DNA of 45,113 nucleotides from a virus, in the IMG/VR virus record IMGVR_UViG_3300027969_000162, positions 1 to 45,113 of that record. The stretch is one strand, 5' to 3'. The position numbers and the translations under genes were made by a program. A model generated the notes under the pieces. That model worked only from the letters and a program-made list of their open reading frames with translations. It did no database searches and had not been told where the DNA came from. Positions 29,508-36,472 of this stretch are shown here, one piece after another. Each line of letters begins with the position of its first letter. The first letter of the stretch is position 1.

Positions 29508-29959
29508 AATGATGCGTCTTCTAATCCTGATACTCGTAGTTTAACAATATTGCTGAGATGCCATTGTTTCTGATCAAGTGCTTTGATGATACCTAACCAC
29601 TTATTTCTAAGTAGGGCAAAGTCGTTGATAATTTTTTCAAAATCTACCACGTCAGCTTCACCTTCCACAAACTTTTCACAGTCTCTAGAACTTAATTGAC
29701 GTTGGTAGTTTTCGAGATATTTGCGAAAGTGTTGACTACGAAGTCTACGAAGTTCAATGTTTAAGTACTCAAGGATACCTTCAATTTCTTGAAGTTGATT
29801 AAAGCGTTCTTCCACAATGCCTGGCATCTGCGAACTTGCCTTCTCAATGTTTCCCGCTATGCGGACATCTTGTTTTGCTTCGATTAACTCAGCTTCATAA
29901 TAGGCCACTGCATTGGGAATGTGAGAAATATCTTTGCTAACCTTGTCATACCAATTCAT
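29504..29959 (-). CDS. uvsY: Recombination mediator UvsY
   Basis: The product is 151 residues (T4 UvsY 137). It loads UvsX onto gp32-covered ssDNA. The N-terminal basic helical domain (AKQDVRIAGNIEKASSQM) and the ending DFEKIINDFALLRNKWLGIIKALDQKQWHLSNIVKLR match the length, helix pattern and C-terminal oligomerisation region of UvsY, with ALDQKQWHLSNIVKLR resembling the T4 segment AIKSRGFAIKHIQDMR. The position just after uvsX strongly supports the call. The single difference is a longer N-terminus. Confidence 0.75.
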   Translation of the reverse strand: MNWYDKVSKDISHIPNAVAYYEAELIEAKQDVRIAGNIEKASSQMPGIVEERFNQLQEIEGILEYLNIELRRLRSQHFRKYLENYQRQLSSRDCEKFVEGEADVVDFEKIINDFALLRNKWLGIIKALDQKQWHLSNIVKLRVSGLEDASL

Positions 29960-30199
29960 TTATTCCTCGTCTTCGTCGTAGTATTCTTCTTCCTCGTCTA
30001 CAATTTCTTCACCGTCAACAGCATATTCAATTGCGGTATCAAGATAAGCATCAACACCCAAAAGGCTCTGAAGAGTTGATTCTTTAATACCGTAATCTAA
30101 TAGTGTGTTAACAAAATCGGCAGCTAAGTCTTTTCTATGCTTCTCTGGAATGTGTTCAATTACCAACGTCCAGATATCTGCAATTAAGTCGTCTTTCAT
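29960..30199 (-). CDS. Small acidic-tailed protein between uvsX and uvsY
   Basis: The product is 79 residues beginning MKDDLIADIWTLVIEHIPEK, with helices (FVNTLLDYGIKESTLQSLL) and a C-terminal run of Glu/Asp (EEIVDEEEEYYDEDEE). I recall it as conserved between these two recombination genes in cyanophages. The acidic tail could mimic ssDNA or bind gp32 or UvsX. Its ATG overlaps the uvsX stop (ATGA). Confidence 0.65.
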   Translation of the reverse strand: MKDDLIADIWTLVIEHIPEKHRKDLAADFVNTLLDYGIKESTLQSLLGVDAYLDTAIEYAVDGEEIVDEEEEYYDEDEE

Positions 30200-31275
30200 T
30201 CTGTGATCTCCAAGTCTGATTCAACTGTAGTAGTTATCTCAGAAGTGGAAATTTCACCGTGTTTTGAAATGTCGCTCATTGCAATATCTAGGCCGTCTTT
30301 CTCATTGCGTTCCCATGCCTTACGGAACTGCTTGATAATCTCACCGTCTTTGGTAGTGTATACAAGGCTGTTTCCTTCTTTCTTGAGCAACCCTTTTGCT
30401 TCGAACAGGTCGACTAAACCGCTATATGGACTCATACCTGTTTCATAAGGAATCTCAACCTGTACACTTTCAAACGGCTTCGCATACCGAGTTTTCATAA
30501 TCTTACAAGCTGCACGAATACCTTGTACAGTTGTAGTCTTATTGCCGTCGGCATCTAGTTTCAATTTTAATTTACGCATAGCAACAACAATTGAACTTGC
30601 ATAGATGAAACCTTGACCGCCACTGATCTTGTCGTCTGGATCAAACATGTCTTGACTTGCATATGTATGATTGGTACAAACCATGCCAATGTTATAAGCG
30701 CCAAACATATTAACACAATTACGAACAAGTGCTGTCAGTGCTTTAGGCTTACGACCCATATCACCTTTCATATCACCTGCTTGGAATTGATTAACATCTG
30801 TAGGTGTCAACAACATGCCCAATGAATCAATAATAAACAGGATCTTAGGACGATCTGCTTCATCCATTGTTTTGTATTCTGCAATGAACTCTGTAATAGT
30901 CTTTGCCACATCATCGATCATGGCCATGTTAAGTTTTAACAACTTATCCGGACTTGTATCAACGCCTAGAGCATGTAGCCATTTTTCATCAAGCGCATTT
31001 TCTGTATCGATCAAGATAGGATAGATACCTTGCGCCTGTGCGTTCTTGACTAGATTGCCTGAACAGATAAATGATTTACCTGCACCACTTTCGCCAGCAA
31101 ACACAGTGACCTTGCCTAGTGGAATACCTCGATCAAAATATCCGCTAATAAGATAGTTTAATGCGTAGTTGTTTGTACTAACCCAATCGGTTGGGTCGTT
31201 AAAGCCAATACTTAAACCATCAATTGATTTAGTGATTGACTTTCTAAATTTAGAAATATCAAATGCTTTTGCCAT
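30196..31275 (-). CDS. uvsX: Recombinase UvsX (RecA family)
   Basis: The product is 359 residues from the ATG at 31275 (T4 UvsX 391). It catalyses strand exchange and recombination-dependent replication. Walker A is GESGAGKS at 61..68, Walker B is ILFIIDSLGML around 145, and the CTNHTY and SGGQGFIYASSIVV segments correspond to the L1/L2-side core. The C-terminus is acidic (TTTVESDLEITE) as in UvsX proteins. An in-frame upstream start would overlap the preceding gene and is less likely. Confidence 0.93.
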   Translation of the reverse strand: MAKAFDISKFRKSITKSIDGLSIGFNDPTDWVSTNNYALNYLISGYFDRGIPLGKVTVFAGESGAGKSFICSGNLVKNAQAQGIYPILIDTENALDEKWLHALGVDTSPDKLLKLNMAMIDDVAKTITEFIAEYKTMDEADRPKILFIIDSLGMLLTPTDVNQFQAGDMKGDMGRKPKALTALVRNCVNMFGAYNIGMVCTNHTYASQDMFDPDDKISGGQGFIYASSIVVAMRKLKLKLDADGNKTTTVQGIRAACKIMKTRYAKPFESVQVEIPYETGMSPYSGLVDLFEAKGLLKKEGNSLVYTTKDGEIIKQFRKAWERNEKDGLDIAMSDISKHGEISTSEITTTVESDLEITE

Positions 31276-31276
31276 A

Positions 31277-31468
31277 TTAATTGTCCAGGTCCATTGCATT
31301 GTACTCTTTGATCAACGCAATTAATTCTTCTTCTGTGTTGCAGACTGTTTTAGAATTCTTCCATTCTTCTTTTTTATCACGTCCACCAATTTCAACCATC
31401 CAAGCGTTGTCATAACGATTGATAGTGATTGATTCGTTTACTTTTGCTAGTTTAGTTAGTTTTGCCAT
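31277..31468 (-). CDS. Small conserved protein between gp32 and uvsX
   Basis: The product is 63 residues beginning MAKLTKLAKVNESITINRYDNAW, with an ending CNTEEELIALIKEYNAM. It looks like a compact beta-beta-alpha domain. I recall this conserved protein beside uvsX in marine T4-like phages. It lies one base before the uvsX ATG. Function is unknown; association with the recombination machinery is likely from position. Confidence 0.65.
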   Translation of the reverse strand: MAKLTKLAKVNESITINRYDNAWMVEIGGRDKKEEWKNSKTVCNTEEELIALIKEYNAMDLDN

Positions 31469-31491
31469 TATTATTTTCCTAGAAATGAAAG

Positions 31492-31516
31492 AGAGTGCGA
31501 GATTACCCCGCACTCT
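31492..31516 (-). terminator. Hairpin terminator after gp32
   Basis: AGAGTGCG (31492..31499) and CGCACTCT (31509..31516) form an eight-pair stem with a nine-base loop, followed leftward by CTTTCATTTC. It lies 14 bases after the gp32 stop. The T-run is imperfect, so partial read-through into uvsX is expected. Confidence 0.65.
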
Positions 31517-31529
31517 ATGTTTAGCTTAA

Positions 31530-32510
31530 TTACTTCTGACGATTGCGAATCATGGCAAGGATGTCTTGCGCACGACTAGCACCATCAGCTGATGCTGGAG
31601 TTGCCGCTGGTGCAGCCTTAGCTGCCGGAGCAGACTCATCATCAAAATCTTCACTGACTTTAGCAGCCGGTGTTGATGTATTAGCTGTTGCACGATGTGG
31701 ATCTCCTGTTGCGGAACCCATACCTGCTGGTTTGAAGTATTGACCCCAACGATCCATGTCGTAGGCTTCCCCATCGACAGATGCTTCAAACATTTCTTTC
31801 ATTACCTTGAGTTCTACATCAGTAGGTTTCTTAGGTAGGAAGTCGCTTAAATTAAACAAGCCGTGGGCTTCAATGGCTGCTGCTTCAACTTCTGTCACAG
31901 AACGTTCACGACGACTCCACTTTGAAGTAGAATAGTCAGCAAAGCCACCTTTCGATGTCTTAGCAATACGGAAGTCGACACCCTTGAGATAGTCAGTTGG
32001 CAATTCTTCCAACTCTGGATCCATCAGTGCTGAACGGATAATTTGATAGATTTGAGGACCAATAATAAATCTGCGAATTGGATTCTCGGGCTGTTTATCT
32101 TCCTTGATAGGATCTTCAACAACAAAGCCTTGGAAAATATATGAACGCTTTTTCCAATACTTACGACCCATCTCTTCCAATGATTTATCTTTAAACCAAC
32201 CACGCACTTCGCTGAGGATTGGACAAACTGTACCGTCGTTGTACATTTCAACACAAGGAACTTGAACTTGAACTGGACGACTGTCTGTTTCACCTTTGAT
32301 GCCTGCGAACGGCAATTTGATCATTGCACGTTCTACCCAGAAAAATGTATTGGCAGAGTTGCCATCGGGTAGCAAACGGATAACCGCTTCCTTGCCTTCT
32401 TGCATGTTCCAATGTGGGTAAATTGCGTTGTCTCCACCGCCTGTGGATTGTCCGGTGGACTTTGATTGTGCTTCTTGAAGTTTTGCACGAATTTCTGCTA
32501 ATGATGCCAT
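31530..32510 (-). CDS. 32: Single-stranded DNA-binding protein gp32
   Basis: The product is 326 residues (T4 gp32 301). It coats ssDNA and organises replication and recombination. The N-terminal domain (MASLAEIRAKLQEAQSK) is followed by the OB-fold core with NAIYPHWNMQEGKEAVIRLLPDG and FWVERAMIKLPFAGIKG. A Cys pair lies in VPCVEMYNDGTVCPIL, and the linker is followed by an acidic, Ala-rich tail (KVSEDFDDESAPAAKAAPAA). It has a strong AGGAGG site 9 to 14 bases before the ATG. Its leader and two promoters are listed separately. Confidence 0.9.
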   Translation of the reverse strand: MASLAEIRAKLQEAQSKSTGQSTGGGDNAIYPHWNMQEGKEAVIRLLPDGNSANTFFWVERAMIKLPFAGIKGETDSRPVQVQVPCVEMYNDGTVCPILSEVRGWFKDKSLEEMGRKYWKKRSYIFQGFVVEDPIKEDKQPENPIRRFIIGPQIYQIIRSALMDPELEELPTDYLKGVDFRIAKTSKGGFADYSTSKWSRRERSVTEVEAAAIEAHGLFNLSDFLPKKPTDVELKVMKEMFEASVDGEAYDMDRWGQYFKPAGMGSATGDPHRATANTSTPAAKVSEDFDDESAPAAKAAPAATPASADGASRAQDILAMIRNRQK

Positions 32511-32555
32511 TTTAAATGCCTCCTATGTTATGCCTAAAATGTTTATATGCCTTAT

Positions 32556-32575
32556 GCACATATGTTATTATGCGC
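32556..32575 (-). other. Hairpin at the 5' end of the predicted late gp32 transcript
   Basis: Leftward, GCGCATA-ATAACA-TATGTGC forms seven pairs (one G-U). The late box just upstream predicts +1 at about 32574, so the hairpin would start at the first bases of the late mRNA. T4 gp32 mRNA also has a structured 5' end used in autoregulation, so a similar role is possible. Confidence 0.5.
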
Positions 32576-32595
32576 TTTTTATTTAGCAAGGTCAA
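32567..32595 (-). promoter_or_regulatory. Overlapping early and late promoters for gp32
   Basis: Leftward, TTGACC (32595..32590), 17 bases and CATAAT (32572..32567) form a sigma70-type promoter. Inside its spacer lies the late octamer GCTAAATA (32587..32580). The two predicted start sites are about 14 bases apart. Confidence 0.7.
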
Positions 32596-32665
32596 TGATT
32601 ATCTGCTAGTTTTTTGATTTTATTTTGCCAATAAAAAAGCCCGCACATCCGTTGACAAGTTTTGA

Positions 32666-32673
32666 GCTAAATA
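32666..32673 (+). promoter_or_regulatory. Late promoter octamer GCTAAATA, rightward
   Basis: This is the same octamer as the gp32 late box, on the other strand. It predicts +1 at about 32679 and a 55-base leader with AAGGA before the fibre ATG at 32734. A TTGACA at 32652 has no well-spaced -10 box. Confidence 0.6.
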
Positions 32674-32733
32674 ACAGTACAAAACATACTCTGCTTCTTG
32701 CACACTCATTGTATGTCCATTAAGGATCTTACA

Positions 32734-33402
32734 ATGACAACTCGCAAACTCACTACCAAAGCCATTGCCAAATCAGCCACAACCTATGTGGGCCGAACAG
32801 GTGAAATATTCTACGATACTGTAACAGCAACTCTTAAAATATCAAACGGTACTACGCCCGGTGGAGCAACTCTTAGCACTGATGGAAGTGGTGGTGGTTC
32901 AGTAACACTAACAAACGGTGCAGTGATAAAAGATACAGCGGCAAATGCAGTGGCATTTGGTAACGCGGCCGGTCAAACTTCACAAGGTGGTGGTGCAGTG
33001 GCCGTTGGTATCGAGGCTGGAAAAACTACACAAGGTGATAGTGCAGTGGCCATTGGTAATATTGCTGGAACAACCACACAAGGCACGGCGGCAGTGGCCG
33101 TTGGCACAGCCGCCGGTCAAACCACACAAGGTGCTGGTGCAGTGGCCGTTGGTTTTGGTGCTGGCCAAACCACTCAAGGCGCAGGGGCAGTTGCCATTGG
33201 TCAAGGCGCAGGCGCAACTGCTCAAGGCGCCAGATCAATCATCATCAATGCCAGTGGCGCTGCCTTGAATCAAACAACAACCGATACATTCACAGTGAAA
33301 CCTGTGCGTGATGGTGGCGCCGCAAGTGGTATGGCCGCTGCCGGATTTAAACCCTGTTACTATAATCCAACAACTGGTGAATTTGTCTACGCAAGCTCAT
33401 AA
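32734..33402 (+). CDS. Fibre-like protein with YadA-type head repeats
   Basis: The product is 222 residues from the ATG at 32734 (AAGGA upstream). The N-terminal part TYVGRTGEIFYDTVTATLKI resembles the attachment domain of phage fibre proteins. Residues 70..165 are six 16-residue repeats of the form xxAVAxGxxAGxTxQG, the left-handed beta-roll repeat of trimeric autotransporter heads. A conserved ending FTVKPVRDGGAASG ... YYNPTTGEFVY resembles fibre tails that precede a trimerisation or chaperone region. It is probably a short trimeric tail fibre or decoration that touches the host surface. A bidirectional terminator follows. Confidence 0.72.
   Translation: MTTRKLTTKAIAKSATTYVGRTGEIFYDTVTATLKISNGTTPGGATLSTDGSGGGSVTLTNGAVIKDTAANAVAFGNAAGQTSQGGGAVAVGIEAGKTTQGDSAVAIGNIAGTTTQGTAAVAVGTAAGQTTQGAGAVAVGFGAGQTTQGAGAVAIGQGAGATAQGARSIIINASGAALNQTTTDTFTVKPVRDGGAASGMAAAGFKPCYYNPTTGEFVYASS
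32941..33228 (+). repeat. Six tandem 48-bp repeats in the fibre gene
   Basis: Six 48-base units each encode 16 residues with conserved GCAGTGGC and ACACAAGG blocks. They create long out-of-frame reading frames on both strands that are not genes. Such repeats can change number by recombination. Confidence 0.85.
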
Positions 33403-33421
33403 TTATTCACACCCATAAAAA

Positions 33422-33441
33422 AGCCCACTCAAGCGTGGGCT
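33422..33441. terminator. Bidirectional terminator
   Basis: AGCCCAC (33422..33428) and GTGGGCT (33435..33441) are flanked by A6 on the left and T6 on the right. It ends the fibre transcript rightward. Leftward it includes the last codons and stop of the ORF at 33429. Confidence 0.88.
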
Positions 33442-33608
33442 TTTTTGTATGCAGCCATAGCTCTTTGTCTAGCTAACCATAATCTAAACTTTACATAGTC
33501 TGATAGTTCATCATCCTGAACTACCTTACCAAACTCTTGACTACGTCGATTACGGCCAAAAGTGACCTCATCGTCTATTATGAGGTCACTGTCTTCTAAG
33601 TCAAACTT
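33429..33608 (-). CDS. Conserved-looking ORF without a normal start codon
   Basis: From the end of the AK-rich gene to the stop at 33429, the frame encodes about 59 residues including DDEVTFGRNRRSQEFGKVV and DYVKFRLWLARQRAMAAY, which look like genuine phage protein. No ATG, GTG or TTG lies in frame before the Met near the end. Options are an AUA start (33581 or 33578), a +1 shift at AAG-TAA-G where the AK-rich gene ends (33607..33611), or decay of the start. Upstream in this frame is only the out-of-frame shadow of the AK-rich gene. The coordinates start at the shift site. Confidence 0.45.
   Translation of the reverse strand, partial: KFDLEDSDLIIDDEVTFGRNRRSQEFGKVVQDDELSDYVKFRLWLARQRAMAAYKKAHA
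33561..33590 (-). terminator. Perfect 11-bp inverted repeat, terminator-like
   Basis: AGTGACCTCAT and ATGAGGTCACT pair perfectly around an eight-base loop and are followed leftward by TTTTGG. It lies 17 bases beyond the stop of the AK-rich gene and inside the ORF at 33429, so it could terminate that gene's transcript or control the ORF. Confidence 0.6.
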
Positions 33609-33810
33609 ACTTTGCTGGAGTAGCGGCTGGCTTTGCGTCTGCTTTAGGTGCGTCCTTCTTTGCACCGTCACTTTTTGCAGGCTTTTTCTCGTCTTTCTTA
33701 ACTTCAGCTTTAGCTGGTGCAGCTGAAGGAGTTGCTGGTGCTTTAGCTGGCTCAGCGGCGAATACAGTTGCGGCAAACAAAGTTGCGATTAGAGTTGCGA
33801 TAGTTTTCAT
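33607..33810 (-). CDS. Secreted Ala/Lys/Pro-rich protein, host-like
   Basis: The product is 67 residues from the ATG at 33810 (AAAGGA upstream). MKTIATLIATLFAATVFA is a typical cleavable signal ending in AFA-like VFA. The mature part is low-complexity Ala, Lys, Pro and Asp (AKAPATPSAAPAKAEVKKD and so on). Such small secreted proteins are common in aquatic betaproteobacteria, so this may be a recent host gene. It would be a basic, disordered periplasmic polymer that could bind DNA, lipopolysaccharide or acids. The function is unknown. Confidence 0.7.
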   Translation of the reverse strand: MKTIATLIATLFAATVFAAEPAKAPATPSAAPAKAEVKKDEKKPAKSDGAKKDAPKADAKPAATPAK

Positions 33811-33827
33811 TTTAAGTTCCTTTATGG

Positions 33828-34007
33828 TTAATGAAATATGCTCAAAGTTATAACATCTGTTCGCTGACAAGGACCACTTCGTCTTTCATCACAGTTTGAA
33901 TATCTCCAATCATATGATGTAGGCAACATTGGCGATGACTGTGGCTCGAGCTCGTCTTTAGACGATTTCAAATCACTGTAGCAGTTAAGGTGTTTTTCTT
34001 CTTGCAT
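33828..34007 (-). CDS. Possible small protein upstream of the AK-rich gene
   Basis: The product would be 59 residues beginning MQEEKHLNCYSDLKSSKDEL, hydrophilic, with three cysteines (NCYSD, SNCDERRSGPC). It ends 17 bases before the AK-rich ATG, a sensible operon spacing. No Shine-Dalgarno sequence is present and the ATG follows a run of TA repeats. No family is recognised; it may be a chance frame. Confidence 0.3.
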   Translation of the reverse strand: MQEEKHLNCYSDLKSSKDELEPQSSPMLPTSYDWRYSNCDERRSGPCQRTDVITLSIFH

Positions 34008-34063
34008 ATATATATAACGCGGCAGGTCGGTGATTAGTTGACAATCAATATAGCCAAAAGAAA

Positions 34064-34079
34064 GGGCACCTAAGTGCCC
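34064..34079 (-). terminator. Hairpin terminator of the head module
   Basis: GGGCAC-TTAG-GTGCCC followed leftward by TTTCTTTTGG lies 44 bases after the stop of the gene at 34123. Confidence 0.8.
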
Positions 34080-34122
34080 AATCTAATAGAGTTAACTAGA
34101 CTCTAACTGCTACGAACAATTC

Positions 34123-36459
34123 TTAAAAACGTAAAAGTTCTTTTAATCTAGAAATTTCATCTGATTGTACAGCCTCTTTGGTTAATTCTGATGTATCAAC
34201 AAGTTCGTCACTACCGCTATCCACGGTGACATAGGACTGCTCACCTTTACCAAATGGGCGTATATATGTTACAGGTTTACCTTGATACATAACTGTATCG
34301 CCTCGTTGAAAAGGAGTTGCTGCTGCTTTTGGTGCTGTTAATTGGCTGGCTGGAACTGCCATTGATCCCGACTGACCGTCTATTTGAACAAAATACGTAT
34401 CACCGTCTTGACCTACGATTGTTGCTGGATTTTTGCCCCCAACTACAACTTTATCTCCTTCTTTGAAGCCAACACCTGCTTCTGTCATTCCTGAAAGTTC
34501 TCTAATACGTGCTAATTCTGCGATTTGCGGATCTTGTTGTTGTGGCGCCATACGCTCAACCATTTTGCGAGCAACCATTTCTGCCTGTTCGCCAAACTTT
34601 TTGCCTACCATAATAACAACGCCTTCTGGACCTTTAGGGAATGTACCTGCATCACGATCATAAAATGTGTGAATAAATTCAGCTAGTTCTTGTACATTCA
34701 TTTTGGACTGCATGCCTTTTTGTGCTAACGATCTAGCACTATCTTGACCTGTGCGGTTTGGATTGTTGGGCTTTTTAAATTGCGACTTTTCTTTACCGTC
34801 TGTATCCCAAGGAGGAGATTCGTCGTCATCCTTTTCACCTGGCTCGTTATCAGCTTCGCCCATGCCTAGTTCTTGTTTTCTACGTGCTAGACCTGCTGAG
34901 CTTGTTGGGGATTTAGTTTTTTCATCTTCTAAATCTTTCAACGTCATTGGATCTTCGCCTTTTTGTTTGCGTAGATATGCAGGTACATCACTTTTATTGG
35001 GACCGTCTGCTGCTTCTTGTGGAACTTCTTCGGGAGCTGGTTCTTCTGCTCCAGCTTGAGGTTCTGCTTGATAGTCGCCAAAGTCCAGCTCTTCAAGTGC
35101 ATCTGGAGCATTTGATTCTAGCCAATCTTTTACTAGTCCTCTTGCATCTGTTTCTGGATCTTGGGTTGCTGCTTCTTTGATCTGTTTGAATAGTGAAGGA
35201 TCCTCAATGATGCCTTTTAGGCTTTCGATAGCATTTGAACCGTCAACGCCTACAGAAAATGCTTGGCCTACTAGTTCTTGTAATTCTTGTTTTGCTGTCT
35301 GTTGTTCTTGTGGATCTTGACTAGCAATAGCCGAGTCTTCGCCTAACCCCATAACCCAAGATTCAAATTGATCAAACTCGCTGTGTTCGTCAAGATTGAT
35401 GTCTTCAATTGCTTCTTGATCTGTGGTTGTCATTGCGACTATGTCGTCATAGCCTATGTCGTTTTCTTTCATTAGCCTGTACAAGACTGGGAACACATTT
35501 TTAATATCTTCTTTAAAGTTTTTAACTGTGAATTTTTCTGTAAACTCTTCTACAAATTCCTGTGGAACTTCTTCTTGTGTTTGTGCCTGGAATGATTCAC
35601 GATATTGTTCGTAATGGCTTTGCTTGCTCATTGCCTTGATTTGTTCACGCAATCTGTTTAGTTGTTCTGCTGATCTTTCAACAACATTGTTTGTATCTGA
35701 GTTCATTAAGTCGTTACGCACAACATAGTTGCCAAAACTCTTTAATTGAGCAATTTCTTCACTCATGTTCACAATGCTTTTGCCAATGTCGTCATAAGGA
35801 ACACCGCCGTTGGCCACGTGACGTTGCATGGCACGAGCTCCTGCTAGGTGAATGAACGGATACTTAAAACGCTCACCGTCTTGATTTTCAACAAACAGGC
35901 CGGAAATGTTTCTGCTTCTTGCACCGGGTGCGGCATCATCCATAACTGCTTGGCTGTGTTTGATGATAAGACGTGTGTCCATCAACTTTTGATAACTAAC
36001 GGTTTTTGAGCCGTATAGTGCGCTTTCACTCATAATGCTTTCTCCAACAGGTTTAACTACTGTGTTTGATTGATCTTTGGGTTGATTGTGCTGACTTAGA
36101 AATTCATAATCTCTTTGATCTAGATTATCTTTAGCGATGTCCCTAGTGTCAAACGCCATAAGTCTACGTTTTGCAAAGGTGCGTAATTCTTTTAGAAATC
36201 CGTACCAATTGGTTTTTTGTCCGCTATCCATTGATTCTGTAATTCCTGTTGAGAAATATACTTTCAATGAACTCTGTTCTGCTAGGCTAATACTAACATG
36301 TCCGATGGCTGTTTCGCCTTCCATATAATCAAAATCAAAGAAGCGGGCATCTTCGGGATTGATAGTAATAGATCCGCCAGAGTCGCCTAATTTTAGGCCT
36401 TTGAAACGGCTTCTAATTTTATAGAATAAATCAGTGGCTATATTGTTTGTTGCGTCCAT
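34123..36459 (-). CDS. Large conserved phage protein, head/packaging-associated
   Basis: The product is 778 residues from the ATG at 36459, beginning MDATNNIATDLFYKIRSRFKGL. The first 300 residues are folded-looking (DARFFDFDYMEGETAIGHVSI, TNWYGFLKELRTFAKRRL). The middle is acidic and Gln/Glu-rich, then Pro/Asp low complexity (about 460..590). Near the end come two KOW/SH3-like beta repeats (FKEGDKVVVGGKNPATIVGQ and FQRGDTVMYQGKPVTYI). I recall it as a conserved unnamed protein downstream of terminase in marine T4-like phages. A late octamer overlapping the terminase stop lies five bases before its ATG. Confidence 0.6.
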   Translation of the reverse strand: MDATNNIATDLFYKIRSRFKGLKLGDSGGSITINPEDARFFDFDYMEGETAIGHVSISLAEQSSLKVYFSTGITESMDSGQKTNWYGFLKELRTFAKRRLMAFDTRDIAKDNLDQRDYEFLSQHNQPKDQSNTVVKPVGESIMSESALYGSKTVSYQKLMDTRLIIKHSQAVMDDAAPGARSRNISGLFVENQDGERFKYPFIHLAGARAMQRHVANGGVPYDDIGKSIVNMSEEIAQLKSFGNYVVRNDLMNSDTNNVVERSAEQLNRLREQIKAMSKQSHYEQYRESFQAQTQEEVPQEFVEEFTEKFTVKNFKEDIKNVFPVLYRLMKENDIGYDDIVAMTTTDQEAIEDINLDEHSEFDQFESWVMGLGEDSAIASQDPQEQQTAKQELQELVGQAFSVGVDGSNAIESLKGIIEDPSLFKQIKEAATQDPETDARGLVKDWLESNAPDALEELDFGDYQAEPQAGAEEPAPEEVPQEAADGPNKSDVPAYLRKQKGEDPMTLKDLEDEKTKSPTSSAGLARRKQELGMGEADNEPGEKDDDESPPWDTDGKEKSQFKKPNNPNRTGQDSARSLAQKGMQSKMNVQELAEFIHTFYDRDAGTFPKGPEGVVIMVGKKFGEQAEMVARKMVERMAPQQQDPQIAELARIRELSGMTEAGVGFKEGDKVVVGGKNPATIVGQDGDTYFVQIDGQSGSMAVPASQLTAPKAAATPFQRGDTVMYQGKPVTYIRPFGKGEQSYVTVDSGSDELVDTSELTKEAVQSDEISRLKELLRF

Positions 36460-36464
36460 AGTTA

Positions 36465-36472
36465 TATTTATC
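36465..36472 (-). promoter_or_regulatory. Late octamer GATAAATA, 5 bases before ATG
   Basis: The box overlaps the terminase TGA stop; TAACT separates it from the ATG at 36459. No ribosome site is present. Confidence 0.72.

Noticed and set aside
32941-33228. CRISPR-like array
   Set aside because: The repeats are contiguous coding units without spacers.
32945-33268. Long repetitive reading frames on both strands inside the fibre gene
   Set aside because: They are out-of-frame translations of the 48-base repeats; only the frame from 32734 has a ribosome site and sensible domain order.
33609-33776. N-terminal part of a leftward frame ending at 33429
   Set aside because: In this stretch the frame is only the out-of-frame reading of the AK-rich gene (Leu/Gln-rich); only the part beyond the AK stop looks real.
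34038-34043. Rightward TTGACA near 34038
   Set aside because: No -10 box at the right distance and no rightward gene downstream.
34433-35180. Rightward frames opposite the large head-module protein
   Set aside because: Composition reflects the antisense of Glu/Pro/Ala codons; no promoter or ribosome site.
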